DNA from: Rhynchonema sp. JSB1_4
Taxonomy: Eukaryota; Nematoda; Chromadorea; Monhysterida; Xyalidae
Assembly: GCA_030248065.1 (NCBI GenBank)
Contig: JASAMV010001938.1
Span: 1 to 64,000, forward strand
DNA: 64,000 nt
Reading direction: 5' to 3'
Shown here: piece after piece, positions 1 through 10,758 of the stretch
How positions within the stretch are numbered: the stretch's first letter is position 1
How the letters are laid out: every line of letters begins with the position of its first letter
Position numbers and translations under genes: made by a program
The notes under the pieces: generated by a model
What the model was told of the DNA's origin: nothing
The model's database searches: none
What the model saw: the letters and a program-made list of their open reading frames with translations, nothing else

Positions 1-73
1 TGCCTTGAAAGCCTGCATTGATGCAATTTTGTTGTTGTTGTTGTTGTTGCCTCAAAAACAATTGTTGTTGTTA

Positions 74-820
74 TTGCCTCAAAAACAATCAAAACATCGC
101 TCAACACAAACCACATTTACCACAAACCACACCTCGCGAACCCAAACTCGCATACAAATTTTACCACTTTTTGGGTGACCCAAAAAACCGGTTTTTACAG
201 GGTGGACCGATCTGAACTTTTCACACTTCATTAACCTCCAGACGGACTCACAAAAACAATCAAAACACCCCTCAACACAAACCACGTTAAACCGCGCCAA
301 CCTCGCGAACCTGAACTCGAACACAAATTTCACCGCTTTTTGGGTGACCCAAAAACCCGTTTTTACAGGGTGGACCAATCTGACGTTTTCATCACTTTCA
401 AACCCGCAGACAGGCTCTCCAAACCAATTAAAATATCAACCAAAACAAGTCACACACGGTCAGAATAATGCTCACAAAAAACAGTAGTTGTGCGACTAAC
501 CACCAAAAACTAAGTGAAACATCACCGGCCGTTTTCTCGCGATAGAAGAGATATTATTTTTTTGTACATCTTTCGCCGACGCCACCACGACTAGACGAAT
601 CGAACGATATACGACTTGCCCGGCCTGATTCAGGATCCTTTGCGCAGTTGTCAACTGTCGCACTTTATGTTGCCGCCGGACACACAAATTTTCGGGTGGC
701 TGAAAAACACCTTTATACTGGGTGGATCGAGCTGAAATTTTCAGCGTTTTGTAACGGCTGGACTCCCACTCCAAAACAATCAAAACATCATTAAAAACCA
801 ATCACACGTCACCACGCCAG
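74..820. repeat. ~172-bp tandem satellite, 3-4 diverged units
   Basis: A phrase of the form CAAAAACAATCAAAACAYC recurs near 77, 250, 415 and 768, and the block TTTTTGGGTGACCCAAAAA followed by an ACAGGGTGGACC motif recurs about 172 bp apart (near 167 and 338, degenerate near 690). The last unit is more diverged and farther away. A short GTT trinucleotide run lies at 30-75. No coding exon is convincing here. Confidence 0.7.
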
Positions 821-1123
821 AACCCCCGTTTTTAACACACAAGGTATAGGCAAAAACCACTAAATCCAGCCTGGTGATGTTTCACTTAAGAATTTCGAAA
901 AAAAATTTCCGCGGTCTCTCATCCTATCGAACTGTCCTTCTGATAGACATATTACAAACCCCGCAACGCAAAACCGCGATCGTTCGGTTCCCAACCAAGG
1001 TATACGGAGGTTAACGGCCGTTAACCCCGTGATTCCTTGGTGTTTTTGTGAAAGGTTAAAGTTAAGGTGAATGGAATGATAAGTCAAAACCACCGCGGTC
1101 GTGTAATTGATTAACGTACTTAC
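821..1123. other. unassigned spacer
   Basis: No exon, RNA gene or repeat recognised. It ends with GTACTTAC, the left target-site duplication of the next element. Confidence 0.5.
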
Positions 1124-1509
1124 CAGTGTAGTTCCTGGGGGGGAGCGGGGGACCCCCCCTAAGGTACACTAATTTCCCCGACCAAGGTACACTAGTACAC
1201 TAATTTCCCCTCCGGGTACATAATTTCCCCAATTTTTGCCTAAAATGGCCATTTTTAGGCCTAAAATGGGCATTTTTAGGCCTAAAATGTGTGATTTGTC
1301 AGGTAAATGTTCTCAAAAGTCGCCAAAATACCCTTTTTATGAAGAATTTTTTCCAACAAGGAGTAAATATAGGTCAAATTTTCTACCTCAAAAGTGACTT
1401 TTTCCTGATTTTGGGTCTCCCCCCTTCCCCCCCAGGGAGGTACACTAATTTCCCCTCCGAAAAAGTAGAGAGGTACACTAATTTCCCCGCCGGACCAGGA
1501 ACTACACTG
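1124..1509. mobile_element. hAT-like MITE, TAGTGTACC family (variant)
   Basis: Starts CAGTGTAGTTCCTGG and ends with its inverse, CCAGGAACTACACTG. It is flanked by a perfect 8-bp duplication, GTACTTAC (1116-1123 and 1510-1517). Subterminal repeats read GGTACACTAATTTCCCC on both sides, a variant of the motif in the related copies at 3893, 11176 and 13308. The interior has repeated GGCCTAAAATG blocks. Non-coding. Confidence 0.9.
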
Positions 1510-2078
1510 GTACTTACTGAGCATGAGGCATAAAAGCAAGGTTACAGGGTTAATTTTTTCAAAATGGACTAGTAGCAATAAGGTAGTAAAATAAAAAACT
1601 TAGTAGCTTTTTGCTGTTGAAAAGCCAATTTAGTAGCTTTTTTGACCAAAATACGAAATTCAGTAGCTTTTAGGCTACTAAATTTAAAAATTTACCTGCT
1701 TTTCAAAAAATTTAGTAGCTAAAAAGCAGTAAATTTGGTTAAAAAATCCATGGGCATGAAAGTCGCATCGCCAGACTATTCTCACCACGTCCAGGCTCGC
1801 AGTGCTATTTCTTTATTCTTTGGGTCCAGTTATGCACTACATATTGAACTCAAAACTGACCAAGTGCCCAGAATTCTCACCGGTGATCAACCGAATCAGG
1901 AACGGATAGAGTGGCGCGAACGCGAGATTTTGTTCGAACGAATAGCCGAATTCGGCAATGTGCAGAAAATGGACGGCGTCCCAGCGCGCGAAGCCAGAGA
2001 ACAGCAGTGAGATCAGACGATCGAGCCTGCGAACAGTCATTTCGGATTTGGAGTCAGTTCTTTGCCTTTGTTGGGTGC
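1510..2078. other. spacer with TTTAGTAGC repeats
   Basis: 1580-1735 carries many copies of a TTTAGTAGC / GCTACTAAA motif in both orientations, possibly a decayed member of the same transposon superfamily. No gene seen. Confidence 0.4.
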
Positions 2079-2493
2079 CAGTGTAGTGGCAGGCAAATGG
2101 TTGCAAGGTACCCTTGGGGGGATGGATCCAGATGGTTGCAAGGTACCCCCCTACCCAGCCTCCGGAAGGTTGCAAGGTACCCCTGAGGTCCGAAAAAAGG
2201 GTGTTTTTTGCATGCGTTATACTGCAAATTTGGCCGAAAAATAGGTACTTTTTTGCATTTTGGCCGAAAAATTTGCCTAAAATACCTATTATATGGAGGT
2301 TTCGCGCGAATTTTGGGGTTTTAAGGTCGAAAAACATTTTTGCCTATAAAAACCATAAATTGATGGTTGCAAGGTACCCTCCGGGGTGGTTGCAAGGTAC
2401 CTACCCTTCCCCCCCATCCCCCCCAAGGGGTGGTTGCAAGGTACCTACTCCTTAGGGGGGGAATCCCCCCATCCCCCCCCAGCCACTACACTG
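2079..2493. mobile_element. hAT-like MITE, TTGCAAGGTACC family, copy 1
   Basis: Ends are CAGTGTAGTGGC and its inverse GCCACTACACTG, with the exact 8-bp duplication TTGGGTGC on both sides (2071-2078, 2494-2501). Three copies of GGTTGCAAGGTACC lie near the left end and three near the right end, all in the same direction. The body is AT-rich with GGCCGAAAAA blocks. Closest relative is the copy at 3196. Confidence 0.92.
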
Positions 2494-2501
2494 TTGGGTG
2501 C

Positions 2502-3195
2502 CATGCCAACTATGAATATAGAGATAATATATATTGGTATTTATTTTCATGTCTGATTGGTATTTATTTTCATGTCCGCTAATCTTGCAGCCGGTCTTGT
2601 GTTGTTCGTCTTAAGCTTCTTTTGTTGTTTTTAGTTCGTGACGTCGCAATAACACAAGCAAACGTGGGCCGTCAAGAACATTTGGGGTTGTCATTTTTCC
2701 TCATTTTACTCATCAAATCAAACTGAACAGAGAGACCAAACACCACCAGAGCAAAAGCAACCCAACCAGGAGACAATCAGTCCACTTCGTTTCACTGATT
2801 TGAACGCGTCCGCATTGTGATTCGGTACGAGACCGTTGCTGACCACTTGCAACAACCATATGAACAAGCAGCGACCCAGCATGGCTCGCCGGTAGGGCAC
2901 GTTGAGAGAAAGCGGCTGCATTCTCATGATGACCGAGACAGAAATAGTTATGATTTCTGGCCGATTAGCCCCCTTGCTCACCTAGTCGTCCGTCCGTCCG
3001 CAACGTCCTGTGCCGGAATTACGCACGCGTGTGCTGAGAATTGGAATGGCTTGTTGCGGGACGGGGGGAGCAGGTTGGGTGAGTGGGTCTGGTCTGATCT
3101 CCATATCAGAAGATGAAATTCTTTGGTAAATTACCAGTGCCAATTTTTTGTGCTCTGGCGTGGGCCCAGGGATGATTGGGTATTGTGCCCATGCC
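2502..3195. other. unassigned spacer
   Basis: Mixed-composition sequence with no convincing exon, RNA or repeat. It ends in CCCATGCC, the duplication of the next element. Confidence 0.4.
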
Positions 3196-3621
3196 CAGTG
3201 TAGTGGCAAGCAGATGGTTGCAAGGTACCCTTGGGGGGGGTGGATCCAGATGGTTGCAAGGTACCCCCCTACCCAGCCTCCAGAAGGTTGCAAGGTACCC
3301 CTGGGGCCCGAAAAAAGGGTGTGTTTTGCATGCTTTTTTCTGCAAAATTGGCCGAAAAAATGGTACTTTTTTGGATTTTGGCCGAAAATTTGCCCAAAAT
3401 AGCTATTATAGGGAGGTTTGCGCGCGGAGCGCGCGATTTTTGGGGTTTTGAGGTCGAAAAACACCCATTTTTGCCTATAAAAACCATAAATTTATGGTTG
3501 CAACCCTCCGGGGTGGTTGCAAGGTACCTACCCTTCCCCCCCATCCCCCCCAAGGGGTGGTTGCAAGGTACCTACTCCTTAGGGGGGGAATCCCCCCCCA
3601 TCCCCCCAAGCCACTACACTG
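3196..3621. mobile_element. hAT-like MITE, TTGCAAGGTACC family, copy 2
   Basis: Same termini and subterminal repeat as the copy at 2079. The 8-bp duplication is CCCATGCC (3188-3195, 3622-3629). The body contains the GC hairpin GCGCGCGGAGCGCGCG at 3420-3436 followed by ATTTTTG, a device shared by several other families in this window. Confidence 0.92.
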
Positions 3622-3892
3622 CCCATGCCTAATCGGGCCGGCCAAACCCGGCCCAATTGCTACTAGGCCTGGGCACAATACCACTTTTGACACCCAATAC
3701 CAATACCCAATACCAATACCGGCCCTGTACCAATACCCAATACCCAATACCAATACCGAATTGGGGACCCAATACCAATACCCAATACCAATACCGGGCG
3801 AGACCCAATACCAATACCAATACCCAATACCAAATCAATACTACCGAAGTGCTTGGTATTGGGTTTGGTATTGGGTTGGTATCAGTGTAGTT

Positions 3893-4279
3893 CCTGGTCC
3901 GGCGCGGCGGTTAGTGTACCTACCCCTTTTTTCCGTGAGGCGGTTAGTGTACCTCCCTGGGGGGGGGAAGGGGGGGGGAAGACCCAAAATCAGGAAAAAG
4001 TCACTTTTTGAGGTAGAAAATTTGACCTATTTTTACCCCTTTTTGGAAAAAATTCTTCAGAACAAGGGTATTTTGGCGACTTTTGAGAACATTGACCTAA
4101 AAATCACACATTTTAGGCCTAAAAATGCCCATTTTAGGCCTAAAAATGGCCATTTTAGGCAAAAGTTGAGGCGGTTAGTGTACCTGACGCGGCGGTTAGT
4201 GTACTAGTGTACCTTGGTCGCGGCGGTTAGTGTACCTTAGGGGGGGGACCCCCCCCTCCCCCCCCCAGGAACTACACTG
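3893..4279. mobile_element. hAT-like MITE, GGCGGTTAGTGTACC family
   Basis: Ends CAGTGTAGTTCCTGG / CCAGGAACTACACTG with exact duplication GTTGGTAT. Subterminal repeats are GGCGGTTAGTGTACC, two at the left and three at the right, all same strand. The interior resembles the copies at 13308 and (inverted) 11176. Confidence 0.93.
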
Positions 4280-4337
4280 GTTGGTATTGGTATTGAGTAT
4301 TGGGTATTGGGTTGGTATTGGTATTGGGTATTGGGTA

Positions 4338-4827
4338 CAGTGTAGTACTTGGTCAGGGTGTTGACGATAGATAGATTGGGACCCGAAATGTGTTGACGAT
4401 AGATAGATGACCCAAGTCCGAAATCTGGGGGGGGGGTCGACCCAAACTTGTTGACGATAGATAGATGGTGGGGGGGGGGGGGGGGTCGCCAAAAATCAAG
4501 GTATAGTATAGTGCATTAAGTAGGTAATAATGTGTAAATATTAATGAAAATGTGTATAGATGTACTAAATCCGCGCGTAGCGCGCGATTTTTGCCTATTT
4601 GTGGTGAAAAATACCGATTTTGAGCCATTTTGAGGCAAAAATGTCAATTTTGGGTTCGAAATGTGTTGACGATAGATAGATTGTTCCCAAAATTTGTTGA
4701 CGATAGATAGATTTGCCCATATGTGTTGACGATAGATAGATGAAATCAAAAAGTGTTGACGATAGATAGATGAATTTGGGGGGGGGGGGGGCCCCCCCCC
4801 CCCCCCCCCCCCCCAAGTACTACCCTG
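4338..4827. mobile_element. hAT-like MITE, GTTGACGATAGATAGAT family, copy 1
   Basis: Left end CAGTGTAGTACTTGG, right end CCAAGTACTACCCTG, exact duplication ATTGGGTA. Seven copies of GTTGACGATAGATAGAT lie in one direction, three near the left end and four near the right. The body has the hairpin CGCGCGTAGCGCGCG near 4573-4587. Long G and C tracts lie beside the right end. Confidence 0.92.
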
Positions 4828-5158
4828 ATTGGGTATTGGTCTTAGTATTGGTTTGGTATTGGGTTTTTGGTCTGGTATTGGGTTGGTATTGGGTTTGGTA
4901 TTGGTTTGGTATTGGGTTTTGAGTCAGGTATTGGGTTTGGTATTGGTTTGGTATTGGGGTTTTCTGGGTTAGTATTGGGTATTGGTTTTGACCCAATACC
5001 TGTTCAAACCCAATACCAATACCCAATACCAATACCAGGCCAGCTTCAATACCAATACCCAATACCCAATACCAGAATTAGACCCAATACCAATACCAAA
5101 CACTGGTATTGGTATTGGTATTGGGTGGTATTGGTATTGGGTATTGGGTATTGTGCCC

Positions 5159-5800
5159 ACCCATAATTGCTACCTCTATTTTGGACCAAAAAGCTCCAAA
5201 AAATTGCGCTTCGAGCAGAGTATAGGCACATTTTTGTGGACCCCAATTGGACCCGGTTCACAGAAATCGAATCACAAAAACAAACATGCTTCCCCAAGAA
5301 AATTTTGGCTTTTTTGGACGATTTTTTCCTTTGACCGCAAAATCGGGCATTCGGGCCGGACCGGACCGGCCTTTGGCTCGGGCCGGGCCGGGCAGGAGTT
5401 TTGGTCAGTCGGGCCAGGCCAGGCCGGGCCGAGGTTACCCGGCCCGATCCTAATCTCTGACGCAGAGATCAGGATCGGGCCGGGCCGGGATTTTGGACTT
5501 TGCCTCGGGCCGCCGCCGGCCTAAAACAAGCCCAGCACAAGTTCTGCAGCGAGAAAAATTTTGGTGGGCAGCATCGCAAACTTACAAAACATGTGTACTG
5601 GTTTTGTGCAGTTGGAGTCCCAGTCCACCAATATCCCGGTGCAGCAAGTCAAACGACTAAATCCGCTGCAAGCCTGAATATTTCCTAAGTAACTCTGCGG
5701 AGTCGTGCCAATGTTATTGCCACATTATTCATTCATCAAAAAACTTCGACAAGCAATTTTTGAGCTGATTTACCATCCCGACTTTTGACTCATTCCACAG
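5159..5800. other. spacer with GGGCCGG-rich repeat; possible 5' exon of next gene
   Basis: 5340-5520 is a run of GGCCGGGCC-type repeats, the same composition as at 63250-63345 and 63890-64000. An open stretch at 5611-5647, after the acceptor-like TTTTGTGCAG, could join in phase to the exon at 5801, but I could not establish this. Confidence 0.35.
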
Positions 5801-6575
5801 GCCATCATGACCAAACCAACTTCAATCTCGACCCTTTTGGTGATGCTGATCGTTTTGGTGGTTCAAGGTTGGGTGGTCATACCTCGAATTATTCCGAAAA
5901 GCAAAATGATCTCCCATCACATTCTTGGTTAGGTTCGATGGCCGATGACTGGTGTGCCGTCACTGATGATGACGTGATCGTCGCCTTGATGCTCGCCATT
6001 GGGGTTTGTTTTAGGCCAGTTTAAGCACGAGATACAGCAACTAAGAGCCAAAATTATTAGATAACGACGCTTTCAGCTGCTGCATCTCATCATCACATTC
6101 ACCTTGATGTTTGTGCTCACCCTTTCACCGGTCGGCAACGAGCACATCGAGCATGACGAGTCGATCGAAGACGAAAAACCCGAACAACCTGAACAGCCCA
6201 ATCGGAGGAAATTTTTCCGTTACCACTTTCGCATCATGAAAGAAATCAAGGAATCGAATGCGCCGCCTCGCAGCGCGACTGTGGTGAATGCCCCGCGAGA
6301 CGTCTTTCTGCACGGGAAAACAATGGCGAACTTGAAGCGATGGGCGGCCATTGAATCTGGCGTGCCTCGCAATCAAATCAGCTTCTATGTCGTCAACTGT
6401 GAGCTTCCCATCGACGCTTTCTGGTTGTGGTCGAACCAAAGTAACGATTTTCATGTAAAAAATTTGATCAGGTCGCGACGAGCGTCAGATGATTCGCACA
6501 AGCGTCGGTCTGCGCGGCTACATCAAGGAACTGGCCAATGCTCATGAGCGCAGCATCTACATCTACATGGGTTAG
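5801..6575 (+). CDS. single-pass membrane protein, 3' part; possible ubiquitin-like C-terminal domain
   Basis: Exons read as 5801-6003 (after CATTCCACAG, phase 1), 6077-6440 (after CTTTCAG) and 6472-6572 plus TAG at 6573-6575. The first junction creates a hydrophobic helix: VIVALMLAIG is joined to LLHLIITFTLMFVLTL, so the residues before it face one side and an acidic, Pro-rich linker (EDEKPEQPEQP) the other. The C-terminal ~90 residues (VFLHGKTMANLKRW, GVPRNQISFYV, GYIKELANAHERSIYIYM) recall a ubiquitin-like fold, though this is only a resemblance by eye; TMUB proteins have that plan. The last intron would be only 31 nt (6441-6471). Without it the protein ends in a basic tail at 6547. The 5' end and start codon were not found. 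Confidence 0.55.
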
Positions 6576-7701
6576 CTTATCACACTCATTGATTGAACAA
6601 CTTGGAATGTCTGTTCGACATAATTTCCCACAATCGTGGATCATGCAAAACACTTGCAGTCGACAGCGGTGACGGTCAGCAATCGAACGAAAAAGACGAC
6701 TGAATGTTGAAAAATTCGACAAAACTGAACTCAAATTCCTGACATTTCAATTATTCGCTTTAGGCGCAAAATGCAGTGAAATTTATGACAAACGGTGCAA
6801 TCGACCATTCTGTGATTTACTTTCGGTATCAAATGAGATCAAGCTTTTGTGACGTAAACAATAAAACTTCACCACTGGCTTCATTACTTTCTATCTCGAA
6901 ACGGAATGAATCAAAAAGTTTAGAGCTTGCGATCATATGACTCTGTCTGTATGAGTCGTTCACTACAGACCTTCATTAGAAACAGTGTTGTTTACGGCCA
7001 GACCCATCAAACATTGGACGAAATTCGAACAATAACAAGTGTGCAAAAAGTGACATTTATTGCTAGTTAAAGTTTATGATTGCAATTGTGAATTGCCGAA
7101 CATGTTATGTACAATATTAAGCCGACTGTTTCTCAGCCAGAGGGACAATTTGCAAAATTCGAATGCATCAGATGATGAGTGCGCCGGAACTATGCAACGC
7201 TGTAATTATTGCAAAATGCAGATTTTGCCATCATATTCAAGCAACGTAACCAGTCAGTGAGTGATCAAATATGTTTTATTGCTTCATTTCACAAGCATTG
7301 TTTTTCAGTTTGTTACAGCAAATAATCGTTGTTTGATCGATTGTATACCACATAAGTATTACTGCACTTAAATTTGCTGACCATTTGGAACGTAGCTTTG
7401 AAGATATTCCAAAATTCGTCGTTTGTCCGTTACGAGAAATAAGCGGATATAGACTGAAGTTTTCATTTGATTGTGTGATTAACAGTTTCAGGATGCATTT
7501 ATACCCGCTCATTCATGTTGCTCAATCGTTTTCAATTTGGATAGGTATCTAAGCTGGAGCAATTGGATAACAATGTTTTTCAAGAGTAACCGCTTGCGTG
7601 TCACCACTGTTAGCACGTGAAAAATTTGTCATCACCGTGCCTCATTTTTCGGCAGTGTGGGTGCTCTCGCTGGCCACGTAATCAAAGATAATCTACTTCC
7701 C
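6576..7701. other. intergenic, nothing recognised
   Basis: AT-rich sequence between convergently transcribed genes. Small open frames at 7060-7260 and 7276-7512 have no domain, splice context or codon bias that supports them. Confidence 0.5.
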
Positions 7702-8704
7702 TCAACTGGAACAAAAATTAGGCACGTTGTTGCATGTATTTGTTCGTCTTGCCAAAGTTTCAAATGATATGATCATTGAATGCCAGTGTTTTTTGCAACG
7801 AGTTTCACCGTCAGTGTCGCTCGGGTATCCAGTGCGAATGTACGCCACCGGGTTGGCCTCCGGGAACACCGGTGTCTGTTGATGGGTCACCGCCTCGACC
7901 ACTTTTCTCCCCTGCTCTCCCGCCACCAACGTAACCCACTTCTTCCGGCCCACCTCTTCCACCTGAAATCATTTTTACCTCATGGAGTGAAAACGATAAG
8001 GTTCCAGAATATTATACTTCAATGAGCCATCCAGTTTTTAACTCTTTTTCCCAAAATGTAGTTCTACGAACTTTCTCCGGCACCGCCTCCACGTACACCA
8101 CCTGCGACATCAACTTCCTCTTCAGCGCCTGGGACACCGTGTACGTCGGCTGACTGGTTTGCGCCACCTTTCTCAGGTCCTCCTCCGCGTTTGAACCAGC
8201 TGCCGGTGCGGCTTTTCGGCCTTCCCTCTGAAAGATAGCACGTCACGCACTGCTTATAATAACATTCACAATTATTTCAGCTGGAAGCCACACCTGCATC
8301 TCCATCGCGGCCATGGTCACCAGCCTTGCCCCGGAAACTGAACGCCTTTCGAAATCGGCTTTTTGTCCTCGATCGCTGAAGTATCAATGCGCTTTGCAAA
8401 CGGTATTCAAAACCAATGCGTGATAGACCGCCAAACTTCATCGTAATCCGATTCTCCGCGGGCCAGACGTTCACGACGTCTTTGAGCCCGCCGTTTTTCG
8501 TCGCGCTTGTTTTTCCACAATATAAATAGTATTGGTACACTGACGAGCGTCACGAACTGAAAACCTTTGGGGGAATGCGGAAATGAATAAAAATACAAAC
8601 GCATGCTGAAAAATTCAAAATATAAAGACAACCTCCATGGCGATCACCATTGTGACAAGCACGTAGACAAACAGATCAGTGCAGCCATCGTCTTCACTGG
8701 CCAT
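7702..8704 (-). CDS. small single-pass membrane protein with basic cytoplasmic region
   Basis: Five exons on the minus strand: 8704-8633, 8556-8414, 8375-8294, 8227-8072 and 7962-7702. All phases agree (0, 2, 0, 0). ATG at 8704 opens a short acidic N-terminus (MASEDDGCTD), then the first splice completes a helix from LFVYVLVTMVIAME to FVTLVSVPILFILW, followed by a strongly basic stretch (NKRDEKRRAQRRRERL) typical of a cytoplasmic stop-transfer. The rest is charged, without a recognised domain: KAAPAAGSNAEEDLRKVAQ, then a VVEAVTHQQTPVFPEANP segment. Exon 4 could instead end at 8018, adding 18 residues. The stop at 7702 is the simplest end; a further 3' exon is not excluded. No family recognised. 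Confidence 0.6.
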
Positions 8705-9584
8705 GGACGCTGGAAACAACAATATATTTCACTCGCACAAATCATGGTCGGTTAGCATTGACGGCGCAGCAAAAACGTGCGCCAACCCAACTTTTGATCA
8801 GTGTCGCGAGTATCAGTAGCGGCACGAAAGTCGGTGCCACCTTGAACTGCGTCGTCATAATGATTCGATGTCAAAAAATTTGGGTTGATGGAAGACTGAT
8901 TACTATTGTAATCACTGCACCCTGCAGAGGCTCTGGCGGGAAGACTGATTATGAATTTGAAAATAAAACGGATTAAACGGAATCCGCATAATCAGCATTC
9001 CCCCCAGCCCTTCCGGAAGATTAATTTTCCCATATACTCCAAGCCCAAGCCAAGATAACTAGTACCCACCCAAAAATATTCAGCATAACACTACTCACAC
9101 ACAACCACTAAAAAATCATTTTTTTTTTTTTTTCATATAATCCTCCCCCCCCACACACCAAAAAACTTAAAATAATTAACCTTTAATCTTTTATTTTAAA
9201 TACAATCCTCCCCCAAAATTTGCTGATGAAGGGTTGTCGTCAGTTGAAATCAGGCGAAATTTGATTGTCGATTTAGCAAGCAAAAATGAATTGTAGTCCA
9301 AGTCGTCACACAACGGGCTGCATGTTACACAATTATATGACTTCCAGCTGGCTGACTTTAATTTGTTGCGTGCTCATGCTAACTTCAGCCAGTAGCCTAG
9401 GTTTTCAGTTCAAGGTGGCCCGTCCTAAAAGTCGTTTTTACCTAGTGCTTGTTCCATTCGTCAAAAAGTATTTTTACCTAGTGCTTGTGTAAATCTGGAG
9501 GGGCTCAAGCCAGAGTCAACGCGGACATGGAAAAGATTCGGCCATTTTGCACCCCGAAACACTGGAAAACAACTGTCAGCGACA
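8705..9584. other. intergenic, nothing recognised
   Basis: Includes poly-T at 9119-9134. An open frame at 9286-9492 has a weak hydrophobic segment but no splice partners or similarity I recognise. Confidence 0.45.
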
Positions 9585-9768
9585 CATGTTGGGAGAAGCT
9601 AGTCCAGTTGCGTTTGAGAGAGAGAAAATGCAAATTCTCGATTTCGTAATAGAGGGCATGAGTTTGCCCAAGATTTGGCTGAAGCCTAAACCAAAGTCTA
9701 ATGGTAAGCCTAAGCCTAAGAAAAAGGGAAGTTAGTTTTGAAACTGGACTAGCTTTTCCCAAAATGCG
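9585..9768 (+). mobile_element. TIR element with GCCTAA telomere-like core, copy 1
   Basis: Termini are an inverted repeat: CATGTTGGGAGAAGCTAGTC at the left, and GACTAGCTTTTCCCAAAATG at the right. The core holds AAGCCTAAACC, AAGTCTAATGG and AAGCCTAAGCC, a short decayed array of the nematode telomere unit. A second copy lies inverted at 31963-32170 and agrees along its whole length. Confidence 0.8.
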
Positions 9769-10327
9769 TCAGGGCTGCTCAAAACGACGGTGAACTTCGT
9801 TCGGTTCAAGCTTCGTTCTCTTTTTGTTTTCCGTCTCTGACAAGGGCGTAATTTTTTTAGTGCCATGAAGATAGAATTGATTAACATACACACACACACG
9901 CATCGTGATCCGTGATCGGTGATCGCATTGTCCGGAAATCAGAGAGATAGAAAAAAATTTCCGTAAAGCTAAAAACGGAAAAAGGTGCAACATGACGTCT
10001 TGTCGAACCGAAGATAAACCGGCTAACCTGAATTGCAGTTAAAGATTTGGCCCGTTTTTTTAGCTATTTTGGACCAAAAAGGGTACCTACTTTTGGGGTG
10101 AAATTTTGGAAAAATTTGGGGATATACCGCACCACAGAGAGGGGGAGATTCCGTACCTCAGCGCGGGGGGCCACATTCCGTACCGGGGATGCGGAGGGGG
10201 AGATACCGTAAAAACCTAAATACAGCCCCCCCGGAATAGAGCCCCCTCGTAATACAGCAGCCCCCCAAAAAGGGTAACTAGACACTTGTTGACTGTAAAC
10301 AACTGTACAAAACACGAGGGGTGTTTT
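9769..10327. other. spacer with remnants of GTACC-motif elements
   Basis: 10075-10270 has ATTCCGTACC, GATACCGTA and long C and G runs, the look of a truncated member of the transposon superfamily. No intact terminus found. No gene. Confidence 0.4.
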
Positions 10328-10758
10328 GTACGCTTGTTGACTGTGACAAAAATAAACTAAGCACAGTTAATGCATGCGTCAGTCAACAAGTGTACATTAC
10401 AGCAGGGTAGTACTTGGGGGGGGGGCCAAATTCATCTATCTATCGTCAACACTTTTTGATTTCATCTATCTATCGTCAACACATATGGGCAAATCTATCT
10501 ATCGTCAACAAATTTTGGGAACAATCTATCTATCGTCAACACATTTCGAACCCAAAATTGACATTTTTGACTCAAAATGGCTCAAAATCGGTATTTTTCA
10601 CCACAAATAGGCAAAAAATCGCGCGCTACGCGCGGATTTAGTACATCTAAGTACATTTTCATTAATGTTTACACATTATTACCTACTTAATGCGCTATAC
10701 TATACCTTGATTTTTGGCGACCCCCCCCACCAATTATCTATCGTCAACAAGTTTGGGT

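Larger units (their letters stand above)
3678..5158. repeat. CCAATA/TATTGG microsatellite, interrupted by two MITEs
   Basis: Imperfect runs of CCAATACCAATACC and the inverse TATTGGTATTGG occupy 3685-3892, 4280-4337 and 4828-5158. The strand of the repeat flips within the block, so long hairpins are possible. Two transposons (3893-4279 and 4338-4827) are inserted, with duplications drawn from the microsatellite itself (GTTGGTAT and ATTGGGTA). Confidence 0.85.

Noticed and set aside
18..75. Cys-rich reading of the GTT repeat
   Set aside because: It is a trinucleotide microsatellite; the poly-Cys frame is a consequence of the repeat.
1837..2337. 166-codon minus-strand open frame
   Set aside because: Spans the boundary and target duplication of the MITE at 2079.
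3494..4207. 237-codon open frame across CCAATA repeats and a MITE
   Set aside because: It runs through a transposon terminus and simple repeats; peptide is periodic.
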